Assembly: GCA_964019055.1 (NCBI GenBank)
Contig: OZ025220.1
Span: 3,471,978 to 3,535,977 of the forward strand
Reading direction: 5' to 3'
Source: Anthopleura xanthogrammica
Taxonomy: Eukaryota > Cnidaria > Anthozoa > Actiniaria > Actiniidae
Length of the DNA stretch: 64,000 nt
The position numbers were made by a program, and so were the translations under genes. Of the stretch, positions 1 to 11,736 are shown piece after piece. Each line of letters opens with the position of its first letter. Position 1 is the stretch's first letter. Under the pieces are notes generated by a model, which worked only from the letters and a program-made list of their open reading frames with translations, did no database searches and had not been told where the DNA came from.

Positions 1-137
1 AGCACTAAATCCCTTTGATAATAGTGATGAGGTATTTGTACATTTTACTAGAATTAATTAATTTTTGAAATAAAAATATTTATGGTTGCTTTTCTTTCTG
101 CAAGTTCTTCATTTTTCGAAGAATTCTGGATTCTGAA

Positions 138-650
138 ATGAGAGACGCCACTCGCCAAGGAGTATCACTAGCTACAAAACAAAACGAGAAAGAACCGGTA
201 AGCGACGACGACGAAAAGCTGTTCTGGGGCAAGCAGCTTCTGGGGATGAAAACTGCAAAAACGAGTGTTGTTGGAATCAATACACTGAACCAAATCCTTC
301 CTTCAATGTGTAAAGAGGCAGGCATTAAAGTGAAGACTGCACATTGTCTGTGTGTGACCTGTGCAACAAAACTCTTCCACGCAGGAGTTCCAGAGAAAAT
401 GATTCCTGAGCGAATAGGCCACCGATCAAGTGCCCTGCACAGGTATGAAAAACCAAGTGAAAATCAATGCAAGTTCGTGTGAAACGTTCTTGGGTCACAG
501 CCTTCGAGTTCTACCATCTCGACTAGTACATCTACTACACCCGGGTCAACAGATGAAAACGACAAGCAGGGAGAAACGAATGCCTTTGAATGTTCTAGCA
601 ACGATCGTTTGGTTATAAACGTGTATTACAACAATCATAAGAAAATGTAA
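138..650 (+). pseudogene. Crypton-type tyrosine recombinase, C-terminal fragment (broken)
   Basis: The reading frame resembles the C-terminal half of the Crypton-like / DUF3504 tyrosine recombinases that are common in cnidarian genomes. Seen: a box-II-like stretch HCLCVTCATKLF followed by GHRSSALHRYEKPS, which matches the family's H-x-x-R ... G-H-R ... Y layout. The catalytic arginine of H-x-x-R is a cysteine here, so strand cleavage activity should be lost. A TGA at 480-482 interrupts the frame. Beyond it the same frame stays open through a Ser/Thr-rich tail ending at TAA 648-650, so the tail belongs to the same gene. The N-terminal recombinase part is absent upstream. A matching N-terminal-type fragment lies on the minus strand at 61723-61923. 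The family call comes from recalled family motifs. Confidence 0.6.
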
Positions 651-738
651 TGTTCAAGCATATGAATTGAACTGATTGCATGTATGTAAACTGAATAAAG
701 ATGAGTTAAAATCACAGAAAATGTACTCATCTATATTA

Positions 739-802
739 GAATGACCATAAAAAAAACTGACCATAAAAAAAACTGACCATAAAAAAAACTGACCATAAAA
801 TG
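739..802. repeat. 17-bp tandem repeat, about 3.5 copies
   Basis: The unit GACCATAAAAAAAACT is repeated head to tail with at most one-base differences. It is a short minisatellite in otherwise AT-rich, non-coding DNA. No gene uses it. Confidence 0.85.
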
Positions 803-933
803 TATTTAGAAAACTATAAAGTAATCGCTTCTTTAGCAATATAGATCTATCGATTTTGTACATGTAATAAATTATTATCACCACATAGAGAAATATAAAT
901 AAAACACCAAACCCAATACTTTTCAACAAAAAC

Positions 934-1070
934 ATCACTAGCTTAGTTGGTTACGCACTGGACTCAAAACCCAAAGGTCACAGGCTCGAGGCACGCCAAT
1001 GGTAAGAAGTAGGGTAATAAAATAAAATAACATAACATAAAATAAATTTTTTTTTTTTAAATTTTAAATA
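934..1070 (+). mobile_element. tRNA-derived SINE-like fragment
   Basis: A Pol III box-A-like TAGCTTAGTTGG (939-950) and a box-B-like GGCTCGAGGC (983-992) are spaced as in a tRNA gene. They are followed by an A/T-rich tail. The acceptor stem does not pair, so this is not a working tRNA. The head looks like a different subfamily from the SINE copies at 39-56 kb. Confidence 0.5.
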
Positions 1071-1700
1071 AAATATTTGCTCGCAAATAGGGATTTTATG
1101 TTTTCCCGGCCAATCTGTTTGTCTTGTATTTATCTATGATGACTAATAAGATTGTTATGTAAGTGCATCATACAGGCATTTGAAAGGGGGTATTTCCCGG
1201 AGTCATTCCTCTAACCCCCCTCTGGGGGATTTATAAGGCAGCGTTGTGTGACGGTGCGGTCTTTCTCAACTTAACAACCTCGGCGTTGAAGAGAACGTGT
1301 TTTGACCCGCCTCCTCCCTATTCCTCCTCCTCTTTTTTATTGCTGTATGATGCATTTTTGTGGCCCTCACCTTTACTAGGGCAAGTTTAAGTATGAATTG
1401 TTTTCAATTAAAACTTTTAATTAAAAGTTTTATGAGTTTTTGAAATTAAATAAATCGGCTATGGGAAGTTGCCCATAGCCAATTCAGTCCAAACCAATGG
1501 CGTTGTGTTTATTACCTTGCCCAGTAAACGAGCTTCAGGCAAAGCAGCATCCAATTTTGAGTTACACGGGATTAACGGGGAAAAACATAAAATTTAATTA
1601 GGTCAAATAAACATTAAGGAAGTAAGAGAAAGAGAAAAAAAGAGAAAAAAGACCAAAAAAAGATTAGTGATAAGAAGTGAGCAAGAAATTTTAGAAGCCT
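1071..1700. other. Non-coding stretch with short palindromes
   Basis: No ORF can be supported. Two perfect short palindromes are visible: AAAACTTTTAATTAAAAGTTTT near 1408-1430 and GGCTATGGG-aagttg-CCCATAGCC at 1457-1481. A TATA-like GGGATTTATAAGGC near 1227-1240 might be a promoter remnant, but no transcript can be assigned to it. Confidence 0.4.
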
Positions 1701-2170
1701 AACAAAATGGAGTCAGCTAAGGAGTATGGCTTAAGAACAATATTGAAAGCAGGTTCCAATAGAAGTTACGATGAATTGCTCAGTTTAGCTTCAATGCGAT
1801 CATTAGAGCGTAGACGTTGTATATATTCACTATCTCTAGTTTACAAGTCTATTAATGGTCTGGCCCCATCATATATCTCTAGTTTTTTTAGACCAAGAAC
1901 CACTAAATATAACTTAAGGGGCAACGGTCTCAAGGTTGAGCAAGTATCATACAATAGCTCATTTGTACACAATTCGTTTTCTTATATTGTTACTCATTAT
2001 TGGAACAATCTAAATAATTCTATCAAGCTCAGTAAATCCATTTCCCAATTTCGAAATAGCATAAGTAATGTCGATTTTAAAGGATGCTCATGTTGCTCCT
2101 GCACATCGTGAACTCAGCGTATCAAATTATTTTATATATATATATATATATATTTATTTAAATTATAGGC

Positions 2171-2288
2171 GAGACATCGCTTTGCTGTTGCTCTGGGTTT
2201 CGCGCTTATGCGATCATCAGGCAGGCTTTTTAGCCTGTCTGGTGGTCGCATGGGCGTGGGGTGCGGAGTGACAGCAAAGTGATGTCTC
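2171..2288 (+). repeat. Long hairpin in the LINE 3' UTR, copy 1
   Basis: The outer arms begin GAGACATCGCTTTGCTGT and end ACAGCAAAGTGATGTCTC. An inner stem GATCATCAGGCAGGCT / AGCCTGTCTGGTGGTC closes on a short T-rich loop. The same structure sits at the same place in copy 2 (12482-12606), so it belongs to the LINE and is not a chance palindrome. Confidence 0.8.
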
Positions 2289-2534
2289 GTATAATTATTT
2301 ATATATTTTTACTTATTCCTTAACTATTTAAGGGTTTCTTATTTCATTAATTAGGGCATTTCTCGTTTCCGTTTTCTAGTTTCATAACTTAGCTAGGTTA
2401 ATCTTAAGATTTATATACTTTTTTAATATTATAATATAGTTTTTGTACTCTTTTTATTAGTTATTTTGTCGAGCGTTTTTAACATGAGCCTCGTTGCTCG
2501 GAAGATTGGGCGACCACTTCCCACGTCATCGACC

Positions 2535-2852
<318 letters not shown>

Positions 2853-3207
2853 GCTCTCGACCCGATAAAAATTTAAAAAAAAGAGCCTTATAATGCAGTT
2901 TTACCCCCTACCCCCTATGGAACAGGAATTGGCATGGAGAGATTGCCGAAAGGCAATCGATTCATTCCTAAGGAAGAAGAAAACGCCATAACAGAAAACT
3001 ATTTAATAACACATGATCTTTAGTCAAATTTGTACTCGGTATAATATAGCTGTTTTTAAGATCGAACTTTGTAAAATGTAGACTTAATTTCAATGTTTTA
3101 ACATTTAAAAAATGTTATAAGTTGCGGATTATTATGTAAAGAAGTAACATGATTAACAAATAAAGAAATGATTGTATCTGTAGCAATGGGCAATTTCTGT
3201 TAGTCAC

Positions 3208-3449
3208 CGTCGTCTGTGTAGCCTTGGAATTATAATGCATCATCCACTCTTCTTTTGACTTCACCTTGCCTGCATCTTTAAGAATCTGATTGAAATAGAG
3301 AGACAAAAGGTAATTTGCCGAGGCACATTGCATATATTGCATATGATATAATAATTGAGGCTTACCTTTACAACAGGGTGAATATTATAGTAATAATGTC
3401 CATGTCGCCATCCAGCAGGTTGTGAGACAGGGTATTCTTCACGAGGCAT
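3208..3449 (-). CDS. Small two-exon protein gene, partial, unknown function
   Basis: Exon 1 is complement(3366..3449): ATG plus 28 codons, with motifs PAGWRHGHYYYNIHP, ending exactly at a consensus donor (AAG|gtaag). Exon 2 is complement(3208..3285) after acceptor ttcaatcag. It stays in phase 0 and reads ILKDAGKVKSKEEWMMHYN. The exon-2 donor ACG|gtgact is weak; reading on instead gives a stop at 3115. The 3' part of the gene was not found. The Tyr/Trp/His-rich style recalls small axonemal (sperm or ciliary) microtubule proteins, but I do not recognise a family and this is a guess. Confidence 0.45.
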
Positions 3450-3479
3450 GGTAGTATCACTTTTAAAGGAGATCACGGA

Positions 3480-4215
3480 CTAGCTACAAACTAAATGTGT
3501 ATTTAAACGTTCTTGAGATCAGATATCAGGATTCTTTCTTCCCCACGACGCACTTTTTAGGCTTTTAGCACTTATAAATTGTTTCACCTCTACATGTCAA
3601 GTAAATGCTTATAACAACAAAACACAACTTCAAGCTTGCTTTAGACAGTGAACTGTGATGTTTGGCTTAAATAAATCATCAACATTCCTGGCAAACGTTT
3701 TTTCTAGACTCTTATCAACTATGAAATCTACAACCTAATGCATCTCGATATTTGATTTATCGAAATAAGGAGTTTACTATCGAACTATGAATCAGCTGGA
3801 ATTTTCCCTTTTTTACATACCAACATTCATGACATGAATTATATTGTAGCTTGTATTTAAAATCAAACTTATTACGTTTTTAGCAAGTATGCAGGAAATG
3901 AAATATCATTAGCATTTGCTCAACCGAATCTAGCAATGACAAATTTTCGTCCACAAAAAAGCTTCATAAAACTTCAAAACTTCGGAGCTGCTCTGTAGGT
4001 TGGTACATTCAATAACTTCAAAAAAGAAAACAAAATAACAAATGTAATTAATTCCATTATAATATCGTTAAAGCTAAGGTCATTTGCAAAGCATTGTCAG
4101 AGGTTTTTACCGCTGATCAAGAATCAGGCTCAGATGTCGGTAATAGATTCTAGATTAGACATGGATCGACGTGTTCTTTACCCATGCTTTTTGTGCGTAA
4201 GGCATGTAAGAATGT
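3480..4215. other. AT-rich non-coding stretch
   Basis: Nothing with coding potential or clear repeat structure was found here. Confidence 0.4.
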
Positions 4216-4268
4216 TCAAAAACAGAATATTACTTTAAAAACATTTAATTTATGTTCATCATCAGTAT

Positions 4269-4380
4269 GGGAACACTGATGATGACAACAAGTGTCCCTA
4301 CTGTGGGTGTGATTTACCGAGCAGCCTTCATGAAGTCTTCGTCCACATTTCTCGTTGGCATGGACCAAAGCAAGGCCACC
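4269..4380 (+). CDS. Possible single C2H2 zinc-finger exon
   Basis: The frame is open across a segment bounded by ...catcatcag and CCG|gtaaaa. It encodes CPYCGCDLPSSLHEVF followed by VHISRWH, a C-x2-C ... H-x4-H arrangement. Acidic residues precede the finger. No partner exons could be joined with confidence. It may be part of a transposon gene or belong to the gene starting at 5228. The reading on the opposite strand is less protein-like. Confidence 0.3.
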
Positions 4381-4754
4381 GGTAAAAATGTGATTTTGCT
4401 CAATGATGAATGACAAATCTGAGAGCATATAAGAGTCATCCCTATGGAGACAAATAAATTTACAAAAGAAAATATTTTATCTAGCTACCTCAGTCTCATA
4501 ATCATTGGTCGCTCGACCAATCACAGCACGCGAACCTCGACTCTAAATTCGACTCTAAGATATTGTAATATTCTTGCACAGCAAATATATAGTGTCGTAC
4601 AGAGACTCTCTCACTACAATAATTTACCAGAAATTTACTACTTTTTTACGAAGCGGATAGGCAGCCTTTCACTAAACAATAGACAAACAAATGAGGGATT
4701 AGTGTATAGTACCCGGTTAATGAGAACAGTCATTCCACTTTTTAGGTAAACAAT

Positions 4755-4867
4755 CCTAAAAGAAACAACAACAATAACTCGGCGTGAGAATGTAAGCAAA
4801 AAACACCGCTCATAAGAGAAACAAAAACAACATTAAACTCGGGGTGGGAATGTAAGCAAAAGACACT
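4755..4867. repeat. Two-copy imperfect tandem repeat, about 58 bp
   Basis: Two adjacent blocks share GAATGTAAGCAAAA preceded by ACTCGG-G and a CAACAA-rich lead. The divergence is modest. No coding role is apparent. Confidence 0.6.
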
Positions 4868-5227
4868 GTTCCCTGTCAGGAAACATATTCAATCCATGTA
4901 ATTTAGCTATATCAAAAGGGTAAAAAGAAATAAAAACGGTTAAGATATTTTTATTAATCCGAACTTAATCGGTAAAGTGTTATTTGATATGTTATACACG
5001 AAAAGGACGCCAAAAATTTGACACTCGGCCAACTTGCCAAGTTGCTGAGAGCCTGGTTAATCCTTAACCCCACTTCTTGTTGTCTTTAACATTCAGCAAG
5101 GAGGTTAAAGGTTTCTGCCAGTGGAGAAGTGCATAGTATCCCATGATGCATTGCGAATAATATTATATTATCGTTTTGTTATGACGTCATCAGTCCACTC
5201 AACCAGTTCATATGTGAAGAAGTCAGT

Positions 5228-6820
5228 ATGGCGTCCATCTCGACCGTACCAGAGAATATGGCAGAAAGCCTTCAAAATGCATTTTTAATTTACGGGCATT
5301 GCATAGCAAAAGCTGATTTTGAGGTCCGTATAGCCAGTTCGCTATGTCTTAGCATCACTTGCCGTGAAATACACGTAAGCTTTATAGAAAAGTTAGCTGA
5401 AAGAAGAGTGGCACTCATGCCTAAACACCACGGTCTTGTCGACTTCGACGATATATTCCAGAATATGGACTGTCCAGCACTTATATCAGTAAAATCTAGC
5501 TGCGATATAAAGGTGAGTTTCTCTTAGTTATCAAAATCTAGTATTGAAAAGAACTAGCATATTTTAAGAACTGCAGACTACTCATCGATTGTTGTCACTG
5601 ACAACAACAACAAAAACTGTTCTAGTGACATTCTGGTCAAATATACTAATCAAGTATTATTCTACTGCATCAAGTTTTTAGATCCATATGATGGTAGAAT
5701 GGAATTTTACGATGGCACCTTAATTTGGAACTATGAGGTTATTCCTGCCCCATCTCCAGTTTGTGTAAAGGCAAAGACAACTTTACCTACCACAACCAGT
5801 ACCATCAACCAAAAGCTACCACTTTTAAATTTCCAAGCTCCTATTAGCTGTAACTGCTTCACTTCTACTCCAAACCAGTGCTTAGTTCACTTTGAAAGTT
5901 ATCGAGAAGAAACTGACGAGAGCTTTAACAGACCTGAATTAGAGGAAGAGGAGGGATCTGAAGAGGAGGCTTACCCTTCTGAAGAGCAAGAACAATACCC
6001 TTCTGAAGAGCAGGAACAAGATGATGAAGATAATGAGGCACTCTACATTCACTGTTTCAAAATAGTGGGGAGTCATTGGGAAAACCGCTATCAAGAAGCA
6101 CTTAGTAACTGCCACGAATTAAAGTCGCAAAATAATGACGTAAGATTGAGGGCTATATCAGAACCTGACAATATAAAAGACTGCAATGCTATCAAATTTG
6201 AAGTTCTACATGTTGGAGAGTGGCAAATCATGGGCTATTATGGAGGCAAAAAAATTCTGGGTTTCTGCGGATTAACGATTGCTTGGCTGATATATTACAA
6301 CTGATGACCCTCAAGTTTATGAATTTCTAGACGAGCTGGCATGCTATTTTCAAGGTCACCTTCAAATACATGACCAGGTAAAGTTCAAGAGTTCCTTATC
6401 TTTAATTTGATAGTTTTCACAACTACATATATTGATCAACCCTCATGTCCTCTTTCCCCTCCTTGGTTCTCAGCAACTTCCAGGACTCAACCCTATTAAA
6501 CGATGGTAAGTGACTGACAAGATTTTCTTTCGTTGACCTTGAGTTAAGCAATTCTAACTATGTCAACTCGTAAAGTAATGTTCTTATATTTATCATTTAT
6601 AAGGGACCTCATGATTGCAAGAAATGCAACCTTTATTAAAGAACAGTTTCCGAATGAAACTGGTAAGTTCTCAAATTCGAGCTTTAGATTGCTTGTAAGA
6701 TTCAGATTTTCTCTAACAAGGGCTTTGAAATGTTTTTTTTTACTTTAAGTGCCCAACAAGACCGTCATGGGGCCACCAAGCGCGCCACCGCCAAGACCGC
6801 CAAAGAAGACTAGAGACTAG
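5228..6820 (+). CDS. Five-exon gene with acidic centre and possible HIRAN-like segment; frame broken in exon 2
   Basis: Exons: 5228-5512, 5675-6377, 6474-6505, 6604-6662, 6750-6820 (TAG), then AATAAA at 6858. Start ATG 5228 gives MASISTVPENMAES. Exon 1 ends at AAG|gtgagt. The phase-0 acceptor catcaag is used for exon 2, and exons 3-5 join in phase with consensus sites. Seen: a Glu-rich block with a repeated PSEEQEQ near the middle of exon 2, then SEPDNIKDCNAIKFEV, which resembles the DPNA core of HIRAN DNA-binding domains (inference). The end is Pro-rich and basic (PPSAPPPRPPKKTRD). Odd: frame 0 stops at 6302-6304, while the frame matching exon 3 resumes at about 6291. Either a frameshift has broken the gene or the assembly has an indel near the A-run at 6247-6253. 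It may be transposon-derived. Confidence 0.5.
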
Positions 6821-6987
6821 CTAAGAGTTGATTTGACTTGTTTTATTATGATACATAAATAAAGTTACTTCTTAAGGAGTTCTTATTAAATTTCATGATC
6901 TCATCTTTCATCACAATGCCTCCTTTGTCTATAACTTTAATATGGGAAACCTACCTAAAATATTTCACAACTTCTTTGAACTAATTA

Positions 6988-7520
6988 GTGAAAGACATAA
7001 CTACAGAACCAGACTTGCCTAAAAATCGTCATTTTCTTTTCCGAAAGTTCGGACGAATTATGGTAAATTTAATATTAGATTTGCTGGTGCCTAGTTGGAA
7101 TTCAGTAGATGAGAAAATAAAAAAGGCCTCCAGAATTTCGAAATTTAAAGATTTACTAAAAAATTCAATTATTCAAACTTACAATAATATAAAATAGAAA
7201 TTTCCTACTTCATATATACTTTATATTATTCTACTTATCCTAATTTGTTTATTCTATTTATCCTAATTTGTTTATCCGTATGTAACCAATTAATGTATAC
7301 ATAATATTATTTCATTACCTCACTATTTTGTTATTGTAGATGTAAATTTTGATTAATGACCGATAAACTGAAAAATATAAAAGATGTTAGCCAACTGGCT
7401 TTGTATAGCTCTTAAGTTAATCCAGTTGGCTCTCACCTTTATGTAAGGATATAAATATTTTATAACTTAATTGTATATCTAAATTAAGGTGCAAATAAAA
7501 TCATTGTCATTGTTATGCGT
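6988..7520 (+). mobile_element. LINE 3' end, second family (decayed)
   Basis: A 69-codon frame (6988-7197) contains PSWNSVDEKIKKASRISKFK, the pattern (WNSL/I-D...I..A.S...FK) that ends the RT protein of CR1/L2/Rex-like LINEs. It is followed by about 300 bp of UTR and a tail ATCATTGTCATTGTT, a short-repeat terminus different from the TTA tail of the other family. It is heavily 5'-truncated. Confidence 0.55.
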
Positions 7521-7529
7521 TGTCACTCT

Positions 7530-8530
7530 CAGATAAAGAATACAAATGGGAATATTAATCACTTAGAATGACTAAAAATTAAACTCTAAAACTGAAATAA
7601 CTCAAAATATTAGGAGCATAGTATCAGCATAGTTAATGATTTTTGGTAAAGTTGTAGCTCCTAAAAGAGCTGTTGGTTATTGTTATACTGTACAATCAGG
7701 TTTGACCAGTTTTTTTATTCATGAAACGAAGCAATTCTTCTCCGCATAAGGCATTTTGTCGGACCAACGTTGGTACTTTATTTTCTTTATCTTGACTTTC
7801 GTAGTGTTGAGATACCTGTTTATCTTGATTTTCGTCTTGTTTAGATACCTCTAAAATGTTTATAGATGGGTTTACTGGTTAACTGATCAATCCCGGTACT
7901 ACAGAATTATGTTCAGTTAATCAATTGAATACTTTTTTCTTTATTTCTTAGGGATTTAATGTTACTACTCGTTATACAGTTTTTAAGGGAACGATTTCCT
8001 AACCACTCTAGATGCTGAGATACCCACTGTAAGTATTCTTAAAAGACTTCAAAGTTTGTGATCAAACAGCACTCTGATCATACAATCTTTGTATTTAGTC
8101 AAAATAGATTCTACCAGAAATACAGCATCAACTTCTCCGACATACAATAGGAAAACATAATCTAAATTGAGTGAATCTAAATAAAAATTTGTGGAACAGT
8201 GATTCGTAGCTGTGTTATATTCTTTGGCAAAATTACTTGGCCCAGTCTCATTGCTAAATTTGAAAATTGATAAAGCATATTGATCGATTCAATGAAGCTT
8301 TATGTAAATATGATAATCGTAATATATTGCGAGATACTTTGTAAAATTGTAAATATTACTCAAAGTAACTTCGTTTTATTTTTGTTACAATAAACGATCA
8401 TTATTTTGGAAAATTCGTTTTTTGCGATGCCAGTAAAACTAGTTTATGTGTTTTTTTTCTAAATGAAAGGGGGTAAACATTGATTCAGTTGTAGACATTT
8501 TTTAAATATTCCAGACTGATTTTGTTCCTG
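7530..8530. other. AT-rich non-coding stretch
   Basis: No coding frame was found. A short direct repeat (ATCTTGA-TTTCGT and GAGATACCT/TAGATACCT) occurs near 7792-7850. Nothing else stands out. Confidence 0.4.
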
Positions 8531-8839
8531 CTTTATTAAGGTACGGAGACACGGAGCAACATTTTCAATAACATAGCTATTGTAGCATTTAACTTGCTGT
8601 AATGTCGCTTGCAACAAATTTTATCGTGTAAACATGACTTGCAACATTGCTTGCAATATTTTGAAATAAATTTTTAGCTTATCAAAATTATAACCACCGA
8701 AAAAAACCTTAGTATAGCAGACGTGGATGGAAGGGAGACGCCATTATTTGGGTGATCTTGTTGCAATATGTTGCAACGACTTACATACATTGCGCGCACC
8801 AACTTCAGTCTTGCATTCTAACTTTTACTTTTTTTTCGA

Positions 8840-9330
8840 CAGGAGCAAAATCTCTCATCAGCTATTCCGATGGGTGTGGTGGAAAGAACAAAAACATCGT
8901 TATCATCTCGCTCTACTGTAAGTTTGTGAGGAAAGGTGTGTATTGAATGATGAACCACAAGTTTCTGATGCGTGGGCACACCTTCCTCCCAAACGATCCC
9001 GATTTTGCCCAAATCGAAAAGAGAGAGCGGAGCGCGGTGGTCCACCTTCCATTGGAATGGGCAAACTAAGAGCCTTCCACAGAGAGCTAAGCAACTTAAT
9101 CTTGGACAATGACAAAGTTCTGAGGTATGTGTCAAGGAAAAGTGAGGAGACATGAAGAGTAGTAATTCCAGCTAGTTTAAAGGAGAAGGCACTGAGAATG
9201 CTTCATAATGATGCTGGACACTTTGGGGGGACCAACGCGAACCTTTCAAGGGACATCAAATGGAGCAAGCCATGTTGTTTAATTGCAAAGCCGGATATAA
9301 AGTTTTCTATAAGCACAAGAAGAAGACTAC
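8840..9330 (+). pseudogene. Composite of transposon protein fragments (DUF7869-like plus integrase zinc-finger-like)
   Basis: After an acceptor tttttttcgacag the frame reads ISYSDGCGGKNKN, ending at ACT|gtaagt. Further on, another frame reads [17 protein letters not shown] and [15 protein letters not shown]. These two blocks, in this order, recall the DUF7869-type transposon protein (SDGCGGQN ... HKFLVRGHS.LPND). From about 9150 the frame changes to RVVIPASLKEKALRMLHN-AGHFG, which resembles the H-H-C-C integrase zinc-binding region of LTR retrotransposons. Stops and shifts separate the pieces. All family names are from recalled motifs. Nothing here looks functional. Confidence 0.4.
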
Positions 9331-9654
9331 GGACATGAAGGCCATTAGCTTTCGAAGGTTAGCAGAAAAACTTTTAAAAAAATTGTTGTATGTTTAACGG
9401 AGTACTTTTAGTTTATCCCTGAAACACAAATTACTTTCTTGTACTAAATAGTACAATTAAAACAATACTAGAAAACAAAGGATTGTGTGCAATTTTGGTT
9501 TACTAAAGTTTCACAGATTCTGAACTGAATGCACATATATAAATAATAATAATTTATTGATAACATAAGATAAGTGTTATTTTATATGTGTATAGCTGAA
9601 TGTCATTGCAAGGCAACGTGATGAGAGGAATAGAGCAGGATATTGTCATAAGGT

Positions 9655-10390
9655 CAGTGCTTTAAATAGGAACCAGTTGCTGTTTATTGATGAATCTGCC
9701 AAAGATTGTTGAACTTTTGAGGTAAGGACACAAGTATAAATTTATTAGCTAGGGAAGTCTGACCTTAATGATACATGCTTAACACTTTTTTTTTTTTTTT
9801 TTTTTTGCAAATTCGACATCAAGTATGTAACTTTGGGTCGATTGTTATTATAATTTCCTGAATAGGGGAAATAATTATAATTAGTATAACATAATTTGCC
9901 AAAACAATTTTTTTTTAAATTTGTACAAAAATTTATTATTTCAAATTGAGTGTTATCAATTTGCATGGCTTAAATCTTAGTAAAAATGCATTTCTGTACC
10001 CTGGTATGTAGAAAAGCTACATTCAAGAATAACTTTTTTATAAAAATGATGTCTTTGCTTTCAGAGGAGATATGCAAGAGACCTTGCTGGAACAGGTCGA
10101 ATCTCAATAAAAGGCAACTTCACGAGAGGTTCTCAACATAAATTACTACTGGGTTTCAATAGAATGAACATAATTTACACATTTTGTGAATTCAGGGGGA
10201 CAAGAAGAGACATAAGGTAAATGCTTTCCTTACAATATAATAAATGCAAGGCTTTTTCTCTGTTTTAGATAATGGTCCTCATTACCACAACACAGCATTC
10301 CTCATGTACCTTGGTGAAGTGAACTCAAAGTTCAACGCAAGACTTGTTGACTACAATACACGCTTCACGAATTCTGGACTTATGGTGGAA
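9655..10390 (+). pseudogene. IS630/Tc1-type DDE transposase remnants with intron-like breaks
   Basis: Three in-order pieces are visible. NRNQLLFIDESAKDC (9658-9710) carries a DE-containing first-aspartate-like motif. RRYARDLAGTGRISIKGNF (from about 10065, after acceptor tttgctttcag) is the strand block that follows it. DNGPHYHNTAFLMYLGEV (from 10267) looks like a second-aspartate block (DNxxxH). Stops follow each piece. The first two match IS630/Tc1 order well. The third could instead come from another cnidarian transposase family with a DNGPHYH motif. Confidence 0.4.
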
Positions 10391-10907
10391 TCATGATGCA
10401 TGGCGGGAAGGTCAGACCAAAAAAGTGGGCACCAAATACAAAACACCATACATTGTTTGCTATGAATACAAGTTTTTGTACGCCTTTTTATTTCATAACA
10501 TACATCTCAGCAGTATCCCTGTAAAGATATCAAAACACGTTCTACTAATGCTGATGCCAATATCAAACACATTCAATCAGAACTCAAATATATAATAATG
10601 TATAATCGCCTATCTTAGGAATTTTGTAAGACAGCCAAACGATAGTTACTTGCAGTTTTCCCATTTTTTAGTTTTTTTCCAGTGATATTATACATAAGGA
10701 ATTTAGGAGTTTCCATTGCCAATATCCGGCAACACGTTCGGTCAACTCTAGTAGTACAACCTCAGTAGTCAAACGGAGCGGAGCTAGACTACAACGTTCG
10801 TAATTTCTCATACCCGCAGAGTCAAGATTAGACGTAAGTGCTACCATTTATTATCGCTTCAATATCACCGTAGTAGTAATTAACACTAAGAATTATTTGT
10901 TCTTTAG

Positions 10908-11374
10908 TTTTTACCGCAAGTGTGTCAAACGTGTAATTTGGACGGTAAGTTAACTCTCAATAAAGAAACGACCAACTTATTGTACAACAACCCTTAGTGG
11001 TTAACCTGGAGAACTCCAGTGTCCAACATAACGTGTCTGCGACGTCGGGAACGCGACAATCCCAGCTACTTCATATCTTCAAAATTGGTAAGTAAATGTG
11101 TATTTCTTACTGTTAATCTATTTTAGCCCCTAAAATGTTGTAATGTTGTGTTTTGTTTCATGTTCAGAAGCTAGTAACCAGGGATAATCGTAACATACAT
11201 GTGGGTTTTTTACCATTTATTAAGGCAATGGAGAATGTGACATGTAGAAAGCTGATAATTGACCAAGATAAGGCACCCAAGAAGGATGGAACTCTGAAAG
11301 ACACCTCGTTGTATCCTACTGTTTCCCAACAAGTGGTCCTAATGAAGGGGGGCTTATTGCTAGGTCACTGTCAG
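10908..11374 (+). pseudogene. Three-exon phase-0 module of unknown gene
   Basis: Exons 10908-10944, 10998-11087 and 11168-11374 each have an AG acceptor and GT donor and join in phase 0 without a stop. They read FYRKCVKRVIWT, then TWRTPVSNITCLRRRERDNP, then KLVTRDNRNIHVGFLPF and PKKDGTLKDTSLYPTVSQQ. After 11374 a different frame is protein-like (ending QFEDIIDHIIQEK, TAG at 11523), so a frameshift is likely. I do not recognise the family. It sits among transposon remnants and no start codon was identified. Confidence 0.35.
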
Positions 11375-11736
11375 GTATTGTGAAAAAAATGGAAAGACCA
11401 AGATCCAGCCACAAAAACTGTCTGGCCATGAAGTTCAATCAATTGCCACTGACTACAATGTATATGGCAGTAATCCTCTTTCTCAATTTGAGGATATCAT
11501 TGACCATATTATACAAGAGAAATAGTCCTTTCATGTGTTAATGGTAAATAAAATAAATAAATAAAAAATAAATAAATTGTTGACACAAAGGGTACATTGA
11601 TCTTCGTTGACTCACACTGGCACAAGAGGAATGGCTCACTGATAGCAGTTTGCACAGCACAAAGTACAAAGGGTCACTGCTTTTCACATTGGTTGAATGA
11701 CATGTTACGTTCTCAATTTGAAGAAAGATTGACACT

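Noticed and set aside
934..1010. tRNA gene
   Set aside because: Box A and box B are present but the acceptor and anticodon stems do not pair; treated as SINE-like.
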